A DNA stretch of 64,000 bases. It comes from AP-15 sp036500965 (GTDB lineage Bacteria > Pseudomonadota > Alphaproteobacteria > ATCC43930 > CGMCC-115725). Below the pieces are notes generated by a model. That model searched no databases. It was not told the DNA's origin and saw nothing but the letters and a program-made list of their open reading frames with translations. This document shows positions 35,719 to 44,663 of the stretch, piece after piece (positions within the stretch are counted from its first letter, which is position 1; each line of letters opens with the position of its first letter). The stretch spans positions 29,660 through 93,659 of the forward strand of contig DASYBC010000041.1 of assembly GCA_036500965.1 (NCBI GenBank), given 5' to 3'. The translations under genes and the position numbers were made by a program.

Positions 35719-36867
35719 GTGGGCACACGCACGATCGGAATTGTCATCGAGGGCGCCACCGGGCGGCTCGGCACGACGCAGCATCTGCGCTCGCTAATAG
35801 CGATCCGCAGCGAAGGCGGGCTGCTGCTCGGCAATGGCGACCGCCTCGTGCCCGAGCCGCTATTGCTCGGCCGCAACCCGCAGAAATTGGCGGTGCTGGC
35901 AGCGGCGCAGGGCGGGCTCAAATGGAGCACCGACCGTGATGCCTGCCTCGCCGACCCGGATATCGCGATCTATTTCGACGCGACCGCGACCGCCGGGCGG
36001 CCCGGCCGCGCCGCCGCCGCGATCGAGGCCGGCAAGCATATCTATCTCGAAAAGCCAATCGCCGGGACCCTAAAGGAGGCGCTGGATCTCGCGCGACGCG
36101 CCGAACATGCCGGCCTTAAAAACGGCGTCGTGCAGGACAAGCTGTTTCTGCCGGGGCTGCGCAAAATGCGAAAGCTCTATGAGTCCCGGTTTTTCGGCCG
36201 GGTGCTGTCGGTGCGGCTCGATTTCGGCTGGTGGGTGTTCAGCGGCGAACTGTTCCCGGCACAGCGGCCGAGCTGGAACTATCGCAAAGCGACCGGCGGC
36301 GGCATTGTCCTCGATATGTTCGCTCACTGGCGCTACATCTTCGACCGGCTCTTGGGCGAGATACGCTCGGTCTCGTGCCGCTGCACGACGGCGATCCCAA
36401 CCCGGCGCGACGAGGGCGGCGAGCCTTACACGGTCGATGTCGAGGACCATGCATTTGCCGTCTTCGAGCTCGCCGGCGGGGCGTTGGGTCAGGTCAGCTC
36501 GTCCTGGGCAAGCCGGGTCAAGCGCGACGATTTGCTGCAGATCCAGGTCGACGGCAGCTTGGGCTCGGCGGTATGCGGGCTGCACCGCTGCTTCATCCAG
36601 CCGCTCCTGGCGACGCCGAAGCCGTTTTTTGATGCCGAGCTTCCGCAGGCCATGGTGTTCGACGAGCAGTGGCAGGAAATGCCCGAGGTCGAGCCGTTCC
36701 GCAGCAGCTATCGCGCGGGCTGGGAATTGTTCCTGCGTCATGTCGCCGAGGAGGGGCCGTTCCCCTCGCCGCTGATCGAGGGTGCCAAAGGCGTTCAGCT
36801 CGCCGAGGCCTGCCATCAGAGCGACCGCGAGCGGCGCTGGATCGATTTGCCGCGCTTGACCCTCTGA
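35719..36867 (+). CDS. Gfo/Idh/MocA-family oxidoreductase
   Basis: The protein has about 382 residues with the N-terminal NAD(P)-binding domain (I-V-I-E-G-A-T-G-R-L-G-T) and the catalytic E-K-P-I motif (I-Y-L-E-K-P-I-A). The C-terminal mixed-sheet domain contains G-G-G-I-V-L-D-M-F-A-H-W. The nucleotide-binding loop G-A-T-G-R-L is unusual for this family, which normally has G-x-G-x-x-G. The start is uncertain: the GTG at 35719 has CGGAG nine bases upstream; a TTG at 35710 is also possible. Confidence 0.82.
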   Translation: MGTRTIGIVIEGATGRLGTTQHLRSLIAIRSEGGLLLGNGDRLVPEPLLLGRNPQKLAVLAAAQGGLKWSTDRDACLADPDIAIYFDATATAGRPGRAAAAIEAGKHIYLEKPIAGTLKEALDLARRAEHAGLKNGVVQDKLFLPGLRKMRKLYESRFFGRVLSVRLDFGWWVFSGELFPAQRPSWNYRKATGGGIVLDMFAHWRYIFDRLLGEIRSVSCRCTTAIPTRRDEGGEPYTVDVEDHAFAVFELAGGALGQVSSSWASRVKRDDLLQIQVDGSLGSAVCGLHRCFIQPLLATPKPFFDAELPQAMVFDEQWQEMPEVEPFRSSYRAGWELFLRHVAEEGPFPSPLIEGAKGVQLAEACHQSDRERRWIDLPRLTL

Positions 36868-36948
36868 ATTGGGCTGCACGGAGCAGACTGGACGCGGCGA
36901 CGTTCCCTACTCACACTGGCGGGCTCGCATCCGCACGGAGGGTCGGCG

Positions 36949-37830
36949 ATGGAACTGGGAAAGCTCGGCATCTGGGCGTCGATGGACCGGCTGACCGCGG
37001 CTGAGGCGGCGGCTTTCGCCAAGCGAGTCGAAGCCTGGGGGTACGGCGCGCTGTGGCTGCCCGAGAGCCGCGGGCGCAATGCGCTGGTCATGTCCTCATG
37101 GCTCCTCGCCAACACGCAGCAGCTGACCGTCGCCACCGGCATCGCCAACATCTACGCCCGCGACCCGATGGCGATGGCTAACGGCCAGCGCGCGCTCGCG
37201 GAGCAGTCAGGCGGCCGGTTTCTGCTCGGCGTCGGCGTGTCGCACCGGCCGATGGTCGAGGGGCTGCGCGGCCACGCCTATGGCAAGCCGGTGGCGACGA
37301 TGCGCGCCTATCTCCGGGCGATGCGCGAGGCGCCGTATCAGGCGGTAGCCCCTTCCGCGACCCCGCCGACCGTTGTCGCCGCACTCGGGCCGCGGATGAT
37401 GAAGCTGTCGGCCGAGCTCGCCGACGGCGCGCATCCGTACAACACGACACCCGAGCACACCGCCGAGGCGCGGGCGATCCTCGGCCCCGGCAAGCTGTTG
37501 TGCCCGGAAGTCTGGGTATTGCTCGAAACCGATCCGGCGACGGCGCGACGCGCGGCCCGCGAGGCGCTGTCGCACTATTTGCAGCTCGAAAACTATGTCA
37601 ATGCCTGGCGCGGCCAGGGCTTTTCCGATGCCGACCTTGCCGGCGGCGGGTCCGACCGGTTTATCGACGCGATCGTCGCCTGGGGCGACGAGGGCGCGAT
37701 CCGCGCGCGCATCGGTCAGCATTGGGAGGCGGGCGCCGACCATGTCTGCATCCAGCCGATCGGCCCGCAAGGTTCGCGCGAGCTCGACGAACGGGCCCTC
37801 GCGCTGTTGGCGCCCGCCCGGCGATCTTGA
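36949..37830 (+). CDS. LLM-class (luciferase-like) F420-dependent oxidoreductase
   Basis: The 293-residue TIM-barrel protein has the LLM N-terminus (A-F-A-K-R-V-E-A-W-G-Y-G-A-L-W-L-P-E) and R-F-L-L-G-V-G-V-S-H, typical of the F420 subgroup named TIGR03620. That group is best known in actinobacteria, but scattered proteobacterial members exist, and whether they use F420 or FMN is open. The ATG at 36949 is 81 bases after the Gfo/Idh gene on the same strand. Confidence 0.85.
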   Translation: MELGKLGIWASMDRLTAAEAAAFAKRVEAWGYGALWLPESRGRNALVMSSWLLANTQQLTVATGIANIYARDPMAMANGQRALAEQSGGRFLLGVGVSHRPMVEGLRGHAYGKPVATMRAYLRAMREAPYQAVAPSATPPTVVAALGPRMMKLSAELADGAHPYNTTPEHTAEARAILGPGKLLCPEVWVLLETDPATARRAAREALSHYLQLENYVNAWRGQGFSDADLAGGGSDRFIDAIVAWGDEGAIRARIGQHWEAGADHVCIQPIGPQGSRELDERALALLAPARRS

Positions 37831-37923
37831 CGCTTTCCGGCGCTCGCCCGACATTGGTCGGGCCGATCTCGGCAGGGGTGCGCCGGCGAGCGCGCCGTCA
37901 CGGACAGTGAGGAAGGATTGGCC

Positions 37924-38316
37924 ATGTATTCGGAAACCACCCGATCGATCATTGTCTCGGTCAAGCCGTTCTACCTGGAGGACCAATCCTCGCCGACGGA
38001 AGACCATTATGTCTGGGCCTATCACGTGCGCATCGAGAACCAAGGCAAGGAAACCGTGCAATTGCGCCGGCGGCACTGGAAGATCACCGACAGCCGCGGC
38101 CAGATCCAAGAGGTGCGCGGGCCCGGCGTGGTTGGCGAGCAGCCGGTGCTGGGTCCCGGCGAAAGCTTCGAATACACCAGCGGCACGCCGCTGCCGACGC
38201 CGTCCGGCATCATGGTCGGCAGCTACGAGATGGAAACCCGCGGCGGCGAGAGCTTTTCGGTGCGCATTCCCGCATTCTCGCTCGACAGCCCGCACCAGCC
38301 CGTCCGCCTGAACTGA
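37924..38316 (+). CDS. apaG: ApaG protein
   Basis: The 130-residue protein has the ApaG fibronectin-III-like signature: Y-V-W-A-Y-H-V-R-I-E-N-Q-G, L-R-R-R-H-W-K-I-T-D, G-P-G-V-V-G-E-Q-P-V-L-G-P-G-E-S-F-E-Y and G-S-Y-E-M. The function is not settled; it is linked to Co2+ resistance and Ap4A levels in enterobacteria. The ATG at 37924 follows AGGAAGGA. It lies 59 bases before folE, with which it may be co-transcribed. Confidence 0.95.
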   Translation: MYSETTRSIIVSVKPFYLEDQSSPTEDHYVWAYHVRIENQGKETVQLRRRHWKITDSRGQIQEVRGPGVVGEQPVLGPGESFEYTSGTPLPTPSGIMVGSYEMETRGGESFSVRIPAFSLDSPHQPVRLN

Positions 38317-38375
38317 GCCGTCCCGAGCAGCCCCGTGCTGCGCAATCAGAAAGCAACCAGAAGAAGAGAAATTTG

Positions 38376-39029
38376 ATGTCTCAAGCTTTCGCTCCGTCAC
38401 TGTCCAAGCCTCAAACTCGCCACGCGGTCGCGCCGGCGCGACCGAGCCGCGCCGAGGCCGAGGAAGCGGTGCGCACCCTGATCCGCTGGGCCGGTGACGA
38501 TCCAGGGCGCGAGGGGCTGCTCGGCACCCCCGACCGAGTGGTGCGCGCCTATCGCGAATTTTTCAGCGGTTACAACGACGACCCGGTGGCGCTGTTGCAG
38601 CGCACCTTCGAGGAGACCGACGGCTACGACGAGATCGTCGTGTTGAAGGACATCCGCTTCGAATCGCATTGCGAGCACCACATCGCCCCGATCATTGGCA
38701 AGGTCCACGTCGCCTATCTGCCGAACAACCGCGTCGTCGGCATCTCGAAGCTGGCGCGGCTTGTCGAGGTCTACGCCAAGCGGCTGCAGATCCAGGAGAA
38801 GATGACGGCGCAGATCGCCAATACCCTTGACGAGGTGCTGCAGCCGAAGGGCGTCGCCGTCGTGATCGAGGCGGCGCACCAATGCATGACGACGCGCGGC
38901 GTGCACAAGCCCGGGGTCACGATGGTGACGAGCCGCATGCTCGGCGCGTTTCGCAACGACCCGACCAGCCGGCGCGAGGTGCTGTCGATGATCGGCACCC
39001 CCGGCAGCGTCCAGCTCCCCAACGTCTGA
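38376..39029 (+). CDS. folE: GTP cyclohydrolase I
   Basis: The 217-residue enzyme has the zinc ligands C99 and H102 (S-H-C-E-H-H) and C170 (A-H-Q-C-M-T-T-R-G). The P-N-N-R-V-V-G-I-S-K-L-A-R-L-V core is also present. It converts GTP to dihydroneopterin triphosphate, the first step of folate synthesis. The N-terminal ~25 residues are variable. The ATG at 38376 is preceded by AAGAAGAG. It is followed after 20 bases by argE. Confidence 0.97.
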   Translation: MSQAFAPSLSKPQTRHAVAPARPSRAEAEEAVRTLIRWAGDDPGREGLLGTPDRVVRAYREFFSGYNDDPVALLQRTFEETDGYDEIVVLKDIRFESHCEHHIAPIIGKVHVAYLPNNRVVGISKLARLVEVYAKRLQIQEKMTAQIANTLDEVLQPKGVAVVIEAAHQCMTTRGVHKPGVTMVTSRMLGAFRNDPTSRREVLSMIGTPGSVQLPNV

Positions 39030-39049
39030 GCCGCAGGCGGCCGAAAACG

Positions 39050-40213
39050 ATGACCGAGGCGGCGGTCGCGATCCTCGAGCGGCTGGTCGCCTTCGACACG
39101 GTCTCGGCGAAATCGAACCTGGCGCTGATTGATTGGGTCGCGGCCTATCTCAACGGCCACGGGGTCGCCAGCCGATTGACCGACAACGGCGACGGGACCA
39201 AGGCGAATCTGTTCGCGACGGTGGGCCCGGCTGACCGCGGCGGGGTGATCCTCTCGGGCCACACCGATGTGGTGCCGGTCGAGGGGCAGGACTGGGCGAG
39301 CGACCCGTTTCGGCTCGAACCCCGCGGCGACCGGTTCTATGGGCGCGGCACAGCCGATATGAAGGGGTTTTTGGCGCTCTGCCTGGCGCTGGTGCCGCGG
39401 GCCCTGGCCCAGCCGCTCAAAATCCCGCTGCACCTGGCATTGAGCTATGACGAGGAGGTCGGCTGCCTCGGCGTGCCCTCGCTGATCCGCAGCCTGCCCG
39501 AGGGTTTGGCGCGCCCGCGCCTCGCGATCATCGGCGAGCCGACCGGGATGCAGGTCGCCAATGCCCATAAGGGCATTCATTTCCTGCGCACCCGGGTCAG
39601 CGGGCACGAGGCGCATTCGAGCATGCCCGAGCGCGGCGTCAACGCGATTTGTGCGGCGGCGGAGATCATCGCCGAGATCGGCCGGCTCGCCGCCGAGTGC
39701 CGAACCATCGCCGGCCTCGACCGCCGCTTCGACCCGCCCTACACGAGCTTCAACATCGGCCGGATCAGTGGCGGCACGGCGGTCAACATCATTGCTCGCG
39801 ACTGCGCCTTCGACTGGGAGTTTCGCCCGATCCCCGGCGCCGACGGCGCGGCGTTGCGGCGGCGGGTCGACGATTTCGTCACCGCCGAGCTGCTGCCGCG
39901 GCTGCGCGCCGGGCATCCGCAGGCGACCGTCGAGACCGCGACCATGGCTTTAGTGCCGCCGCTGGTCCCCGATCCGGCTTCACCGGCCGAGGCGCTCGCC
40001 CGCGAGCTGACCGGCGCCAATGACGCGACGACGATTGCCTTTGCCACCGAGGCCGGGCTGTTCCAATCGGCCGGCATTCCGGCGGCGATCTGCGGCCCCG
40101 GCTCGATCGCGGTCGCCCACCAGCCGAACGAGTTCATCACCCATGCCGAACTCGCCGCCGGCGCCGTCTTTCTCGACCGCCTGCTCGCCTGGGCGCAGCG
40201 GGCCAAGGGGTGA
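39050..40213 (+). CDS. argE: acetylornithine deacetylase (M20 family)
   Basis: The 387-residue binuclear zinc hydrolase has S-G-H-T-D-V-V-P, G-R-G-T-A-D-M-K-G and the catalytic D-E-E-V-G-C-L-G. The glutamate and histidines after it (I-G-E-P-T, C-terminal A-H-Q-P-N-E-F) complete the metal site. It removes acetate from N-acetylornithine in arginine synthesis, although related M20 enzymes have the same pattern. The ATG at 39050 is 20 bases after folE. Confidence 0.88.
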   Translation: MTEAAVAILERLVAFDTVSAKSNLALIDWVAAYLNGHGVASRLTDNGDGTKANLFATVGPADRGGVILSGHTDVVPVEGQDWASDPFRLEPRGDRFYGRGTADMKGFLALCLALVPRALAQPLKIPLHLALSYDEEVGCLGVPSLIRSLPEGLARPRLAIIGEPTGMQVANAHKGIHFLRTRVSGHEAHSSMPERGVNAICAAAEIIAEIGRLAAECRTIAGLDRRFDPPYTSFNIGRISGGTAVNIIARDCAFDWEFRPIPGADGAALRRRVDDFVTAELLPRLRAGHPQATVETATMALVPPLVPDPASPAEALARELTGANDATTIAFATEAGLFQSAGIPAAICGPGSIAVAHQPNEFITHAELAAGAVFLDRLLAWAQRAKG

Positions 40214-40269
40214 GCCAGATCAATCTAGCCGGTTTATCGGGTCGGCCCCCGGACGGCTATCGAAACATG

Positions 40270-40866
40270 TCAGAATCCGCGCCGCGGCCGGCGGCGGCGA
40301 TAAGCATCGCTGTTGTCGACGTCTTCGAGGGTTGTGACAAATCCGACCGTGGCCCGGCGTGGCAGCCCGCTGAGGGTGTCGGCCAGTGCATATGGACCCG
40401 ACCAGCGCACCGCTGCGAACAAATCCGCGAATAACGGCCGACGGCGCGCGCCGACCAGCCAAAACCCGCCATCGGCGGCCGGCCCGAACACCAGATCGCG
40501 AGCGCCGAGCAGGCGGAAGGCGGCGGCGATGTCGCGCGCTTGCAGCGCCGGAATATCAGCGCCGATCAGCACCACCGGGCCGGGTGATACGCCGACGAGC
40601 GCCCGGCGCATGCGCTGGCCGAGGTCGCCGTCGCGTTGGCCGCAGACCTCTATTCCGCGCCGCCAGCGATGAGCACGGCGCGATGCCCGGTCCGGGGTTA
40701 CCGCAACCCGCAGTTTCCAGCGTTGGTCGGCCAGCCGGCGCAGCAGCAGCGCGATCATCGCTCGCTCGAAGCGGACCGCGGCAAGATCGCCGATCTCCCC
40801 CGCCAGGCGACGTTTGCCGCGGCCGAGCGCCGGAGCGCGCACAAACAGGACAAGCTGGCGAGGCAT
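40270..40866 (-). CDS. rSAM/selenodomain-associated transferase 1 (TIGR04282/DUF2064)
   Basis: The 198-residue GT-A-like protein begins L-V-L-F-V-R-A-P-A-L-G-R-G-K-R-R-L and has V-L-I-G-A-D-I-P-A-L and F-G-P-A-A-D-G-G-F-W-L-V-G, the DUF2064 pattern that resembles CofC-type nucleotidyltransferases. The start ATG overlaps the stop of its partner (ATGA). The family typically occurs next to TIGR04283 proteins and to radical SAM genes of arsenosugar-type clusters. Confidence 0.85.
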   Translation of the reverse strand: MPRQLVLFVRAPALGRGKRRLAGEIGDLAAVRFERAMIALLLRRLADQRWKLRVAVTPDRASRRAHRWRRGIEVCGQRDGDLGQRMRRALVGVSPGPVVLIGADIPALQARDIAAAFRLLGARDLVFGPAADGGFWLVGARRRPLFADLFAAVRWSGPYALADTLSGLPRRATVGFVTTLEDVDNSDAYRRRRPRRGF

Positions 40867-41531
40867 CAGCGATAAAGCCGCAGAATGCGCTCTGGCGGCA
40901 GACCGGCGAAATAGAGCGACAGGCAGCAGAGGTTGCGCAGCGGCCGTCGCCAATAGCCGCCGCGACGATAGCGTCGCGCCGAGGCGAGGCAACCGGCGCC
41001 GATGCGCGCCAGTCGGTGGCGCCCGAGGCGGCGCGCCAGATCGACATCCTCCATCAGCGGTAGCGGGGCAAAGCCGCCGACGGCATCGTAGAGGCTCCGA
41101 CTGATCAGCAGACCCTGATCGCCATAGGGCAATGCGAGAATGCGGCAGCGCCAGGCGACCAGCCGCTCGAGACGCCGCGCTGCCGGCGCCGGGTCGTCAA
41201 GCGCCAAATCGAAATAGCCGGCGCGCCCGGCTGCTTGCGGCGCGGCAATGAAATCGCCGACCGCCTCCGCCCAGCCCGGCTCAGGACAGCAATCGGCGTG
41301 CAGAAATAAGAGCCAGTCGCCCGATGCCGCGGCCGCGCCGAGGGCAAGCTGGGCTCCACGGCCGGGCGGGGCCGCGATGAGCCGCGCGCCGCCGGCGACC
41401 GCGGCGGTCCCGTCGGTTGATCCGCCATCGCTGATGATGACCTCGCACACGGATCGCGGGCCGCGGATCGCTTCCAGCGTTTGCCCGAGCGTCTCGGCCG
41501 CGTTCAAGGTTGGGATGATCGCCGAGATCAC
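40866..41531 (-). CDS. rSAM/selenodomain-associated transferase 2 (TIGR04283-type GT2)
   Basis: The 221-residue GT2 enzyme begins I-S-A-I-I-P-T-L-N-A-A-E and has V-I-I-S-D-G-G-S-T-D-G-T, P-P-G-R-G-A-Q-L and F-L-H-A-D-C. The motif order is that of TIGR04283. A GTG at 41531 is used because the upstream part of the frame is antisense to the radical SAM gene. It overlaps the DUF2064 partner by one ATGA. The pair is commonly discussed with arsenosugar (ArsS) biosynthesis. Confidence 0.85.
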   Translation of the reverse strand: MISAIIPTLNAAETLGQTLEAIRGPRSVCEVIISDGGSTDGTAAVAGGARLIAAPPGRGAQLALGAAAASGDWLLFLHADCCPEPGWAEAVGDFIAAPQAAGRAGYFDLALDDPAPAARRLERLVAWRCRILALPYGDQGLLISRSLYDAVGGFAPLPLMEDVDLARRLGRHRLARIGAGCLASARRYRRGGYWRRPLRNLCCLSLYFAGLPPERILRLYR

Positions 41532-41575
41532 GAAAGTTCTTGAAACGTTCCGGGAGTTAGAGCATACTATATGGC

Positions 41576-42658
41576 ATGGATATGCCGGGCATGATCGGAC
41601 CGCGCAAGGGGCGCGGCGCCGCCAGCAACGACAGCGGCCGCTTCGAGGCCGAGCGGCGCGTGAGCTTTGACGACGGCTGGGGCGCCGCCGACGCGGAACC
41701 GTTGCCGTTGGCGACCACGCTGAGCGTCGACGCGACACGCACGATCATCGCGCGCAACGACTCGCCGGATATCGGCTTCGACCGCTCGATCAATCCCTAT
41801 CGGGGTTGCGAGCATGGCTGCATCTATTGCTACGCCAGGCCGAGCCACGCTTATCTCGGGCTGTCGCCCGGCCTCGATTTCGAGAGCCGGCTGTTCTACA
41901 AGCCGCAAGCCGCAGCGTTGCTCGCGGCCGAACTGCGCAACAAGGGCGATGCCTGTCGCCCGATCGCGCTCGGCAGCAACACCGACCCCTATCAGCCGGT
42001 CGAGCGCCGGCTCGGCATCACCCGCGCGATCCTCGAAGTCCTCAGGGATTTTCGCCACCCGGTCACGATCGTCACCAAATCGGCGCTGATCCAGCGCGAC
42101 CTCGACATCCTTTCCGAGATGGCAAGCCAGCGGCTGGCGATCGCGACGATTTCGGTGACAACGCTCGACCGCACCCTGGCGCGGCGGATGGAGCCGCGCG
42201 CCGCGACTCCCGAGCGCCGGCTGGAGACGATCGCGGCGCTCGCCGCAGCCGGAGTGCCGACCGGGGTCTTGAGCGCGCCGATGATCCCGGCGCTCAACGA
42301 CAGCGAGATGGAGCAAATCCTCGAGCGCGCGCGTGCCGCCGGCGCAAACTCGGCCGGCTATACGTTGCTGCGGCTGCCGCTCGAATTGAAGGTGCTGTTT
42401 CGCGAATGGCTAGAAACGCATTTCCCGGACAAGGCGGCGCATGTTCTGTCGCTGGTCGCCCAGACCCATGGCGGCAGGCTTTATGATTCGGCCTGGTCGA
42501 AGCGGATGACCGGCGCCGGCCCCTATGCCGACATGCTGCGGCTGCGGTTCGACCGCGCCTGTCGCCGATTAGGCTTTGATCCACGCACGACAAAGCCGCT
42601 CGATGCGACCCGCTTCCGGCCGCCGCCGCGAACCGGCGACCAGCTGAGCCTGTTTTGA
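41576..42658 (+). CDS. PA0069-family radical SAM protein
   Basis: The 360-residue protein has the radical SAM motif C-x3-C-x2-C (G-C-E-H-G-C-I-Y-C-Y) at about residue 80 and the PA0069 signature N-P-Y-R-G-C-E-H-G-C-I-Y-C-Y-A-R-P-S-H. A later G-S-N-T-D-P-Y-Q-P-V-E follows. The family resembles spore photoproduct lyase in its barrel but has no known substrate. It diverges from the two transferase genes with 44 bases between starts. Confidence 0.9.
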   Translation: MDMPGMIGPRKGRGAASNDSGRFEAERRVSFDDGWGAADAEPLPLATTLSVDATRTIIARNDSPDIGFDRSINPYRGCEHGCIYCYARPSHAYLGLSPGLDFESRLFYKPQAAALLAAELRNKGDACRPIALGSNTDPYQPVERRLGITRAILEVLRDFRHPVTIVTKSALIQRDLDILSEMASQRLAIATISVTTLDRTLARRMEPRAATPERRLETIAALAAAGVPTGVLSAPMIPALNDSEMEQILERARAAGANSAGYTLLRLPLELKVLFREWLETHFPDKAAHVLSLVAQTHGGRLYDSAWSKRMTGAGPYADMLRLRFDRACRRLGFDPRTTKPLDATRFRPPPRTGDQLSLF

Positions 42659-42725
42659 GCGGCCTCGCGAGGGCGCATGCGGATCATTCTGTTCGAGCGG
42701 CGCCCGCCGCCGTAAATTGAACGCG

Positions 42726-43478
42726 ATGGAGGCCTACCGCTACCCTCAATACTACGAGATTGCTTTGGCACCTGCCGATCCGGTCGGCGAAATCGACTTT
42801 TTCGAAACCGCGATCGCGAAATTTTCCAAGGCGACGGTCCGGCGAGTCTTTGAGCTCGGCGCCGGCACAGCACCCTATCTCGAAGAGTGGCACCGCCGCG
42901 GCTATGCCTATTGCGGCCTCGATTTGAGCCCGGCGATGCTCGGTTTCGCCCGCGACAAGGCCGCGCGCAACAGCATTTCCGCCACCTTCGTCGAGGGCGA
43001 CATGCGCGACCTCGACCGCAGCCTCGGCCGGTTCGACCTTGCTTACGTCATGCTGGGCTCGCTCTACACCCGCTCGAACCGCGAATTCCTCGACCATCTC
43101 GACCGCCTCGCCGATCTGCTGTCGCCGGGCGCGCTCTACCTCTTGGACAGCGTCGTCTGGTTTCGAATTTTTCACGACTATCGCCGCAGCTGGACGAGAC
43201 GCCGCGGCGGCGTCACCGTGCGCACCCGCTACCGTGCCGAGCCGCTCGACCCGATCGCCCAGACCTACCACGAGACCCTGACCTTGACCGTCAACGACCA
43301 TGGCAAGCAGCTGATGATCGAGGGCCGCGTCCCGGCCAAAATCTTCTTTCCGCAAGAGTTTCTGTGCCTTGTCGAACGCGGCGGCCGCTTCGACTTCATC
43401 GGCTGGTACAATGATTTCAGCCTGACCGCCCCGGTCACCCCCGTCGGCCGCCACGTCGCGATCCTACGCAAGCGCTGA
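42726..43478 (+). CDS. class I SAM-dependent methyltransferase
   Basis: The 250-residue protein has motif I V-F-E-L-G-A-G-T-A-P-Y, motif II Y-C-G-L-D-L-S and an acidic motif F-V-E-G-D-M-R-D-L. The short N-terminus (Y-R-Y-P-Q-Y-Y-E-I-A) resembles small-molecule methyltransferases. The ATG at 42726 is selected; a TTG nine bases upstream is in frame. It follows the radical SAM gene by 67 bases on the same strand. Confidence 0.83.
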   Translation: MEAYRYPQYYEIALAPADPVGEIDFFETAIAKFSKATVRRVFELGAGTAPYLEEWHRRGYAYCGLDLSPAMLGFARDKAARNSISATFVEGDMRDLDRSLGRFDLAYVMLGSLYTRSNREFLDHLDRLADLLSPGALYLLDSVVWFRIFHDYRRSWTRRRGGVTVRTRYRAEPLDPIAQTYHETLTLTVNDHGKQLMIEGRVPAKIFFPQEFLCLVERGGRFDFIGWYNDFSLTAPVTPVGRHVAILRKR

Positions 43479-43684
43479 CTACAGCGACCGATCGGGGCCG
43501 GCGGCCGGCGCCCTGCTAATCATCGGCAGCCGCCGCCAGTTCAAAATCTAAGTGTGACAACGGCGGCGGATCATTGCCGCAGCGCGCCGCTGTGGGATTC
43601 GGCCAAGTTCCCGCGACGTTCGCTGTTGCCGCGGCACAAAATCGGCTAACTTCCGGCGACGATGTCGATCGGCATGGTGACGCG

Positions 43685-44578
43685 ATGCGTTCCGATTTTG
43701 GCGAGAGCAAATTCCCCGAACGCTTGGTCGCCAGGTTTTTGCTGGAATACTACAGCATCTGGGAAAAATACTTCCCGGGCTTGAACAAGCGCGCGCATTG
43801 GCATGTCATCTTTCTTGCTAGAACCAGCGGGACGGCAGGTATTTCGAGCCGTGGGCTGCACCGCACACTCTACGGGTCCTATGGCACCGATATCCGAACC
43901 TGCATCGAGCGGGTCAAGGACTGCCACCGGGATGGGTTCGTCAAGGTCTTCGATGCCTCGAACCAGGAATGCGCGCCCTCGGCGGGATGCCTCGTCGGCC
44001 CGACCGACGTTCTGTGGGAATGCTTTGATGCGCATTGCCGCGAAACGATCGAGGCGATCTGCGCGGCAGCCGGCGGCGACGCGGCTCGCCCGCGATTGGC
44101 GGTGCACGATGAGACGGCGATCTCCGAGATCTATCGTTTTTTTGGCGCCTGCGACCAGAAATGGCGCGAAACCAGCGAGCAGGTCGTCCGACAACGGGGG
44201 CTGACCCCGGCCTATCGCGACGACGCGATGGATCACCTGGTCACTTATCAGTATTGGGCGATCGTGATGCTGCTGTGGTCGGCCAGCCCGTTTGGCACCG
44301 ACCATGGTGGCCCCACGGCGCTGGTCGTCGATGAGATCATCAGCAGGATGTGGGACCGGCTGAGGCTCGGGCATCTGGCGATCAAGGAGCGCGTCGCCAA
44401 CCTGATCCGATGGGGCTTCTTCGCCGAAGAGACGATAAAAAAGCACAAGGCGGTGTCGCTGACCCCGCAGGCCGGTGCAGCGATCAGCAGCGGCTTGGCT
44501 GAGATCATGCCGTTGCTCGCTGATTTGCGCGACCGGCTGGTTCCGGAACGCGGGACAATTTCGGCCCACATCGCCTAG
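43685..44578 (+). CDS. hypothetical protein with two winged-helix-like segments
   Basis: The 297-residue protein is not assigned to a named family. Residues ~50-85 (G-L-H-R-T-L-Y-G-S-Y-G-T-D-I-R-T-C-I-E-R) and ~225-270 (A-I-K-E-R-V-A-N-L-I-R-W-G-F-F) each look like a MarR/DtxR-type winged helix with a recognition helix. If correct, it is a DNA-binding regulator. The ATG at 43685 is chosen over 43574 because the upstream extension reads like non-coding DNA and G-G-T-G-A precedes it. Confidence 0.6.
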   Translation: MRSDFGESKFPERLVARFLLEYYSIWEKYFPGLNKRAHWHVIFLARTSGTAGISSRGLHRTLYGSYGTDIRTCIERVKDCHRDGFVKVFDASNQECAPSAGCLVGPTDVLWECFDAHCRETIEAICAAAGGDAARPRLAVHDETAISEIYRFFGACDQKWRETSEQVVRQRGLTPAYRDDAMDHLVTYQYWAIVMLLWSASPFGTDHGGPTALVVDEIISRMWDRLRLGHLAIKERVANLIRWGFFAEETIKKHKAVSLTPQAGAAISSGLAEIMPLLADLRDRLVPERGTISAHIA

Positions 44579-44663
44579 GAATATCGGCCGCGGGCAAGTG
44601 CGGCGGCAACGGTCAGGCCGGGGGGTTGGCTGCAGCCGGCATCAGCGGTTCAGGACGCGTGCG

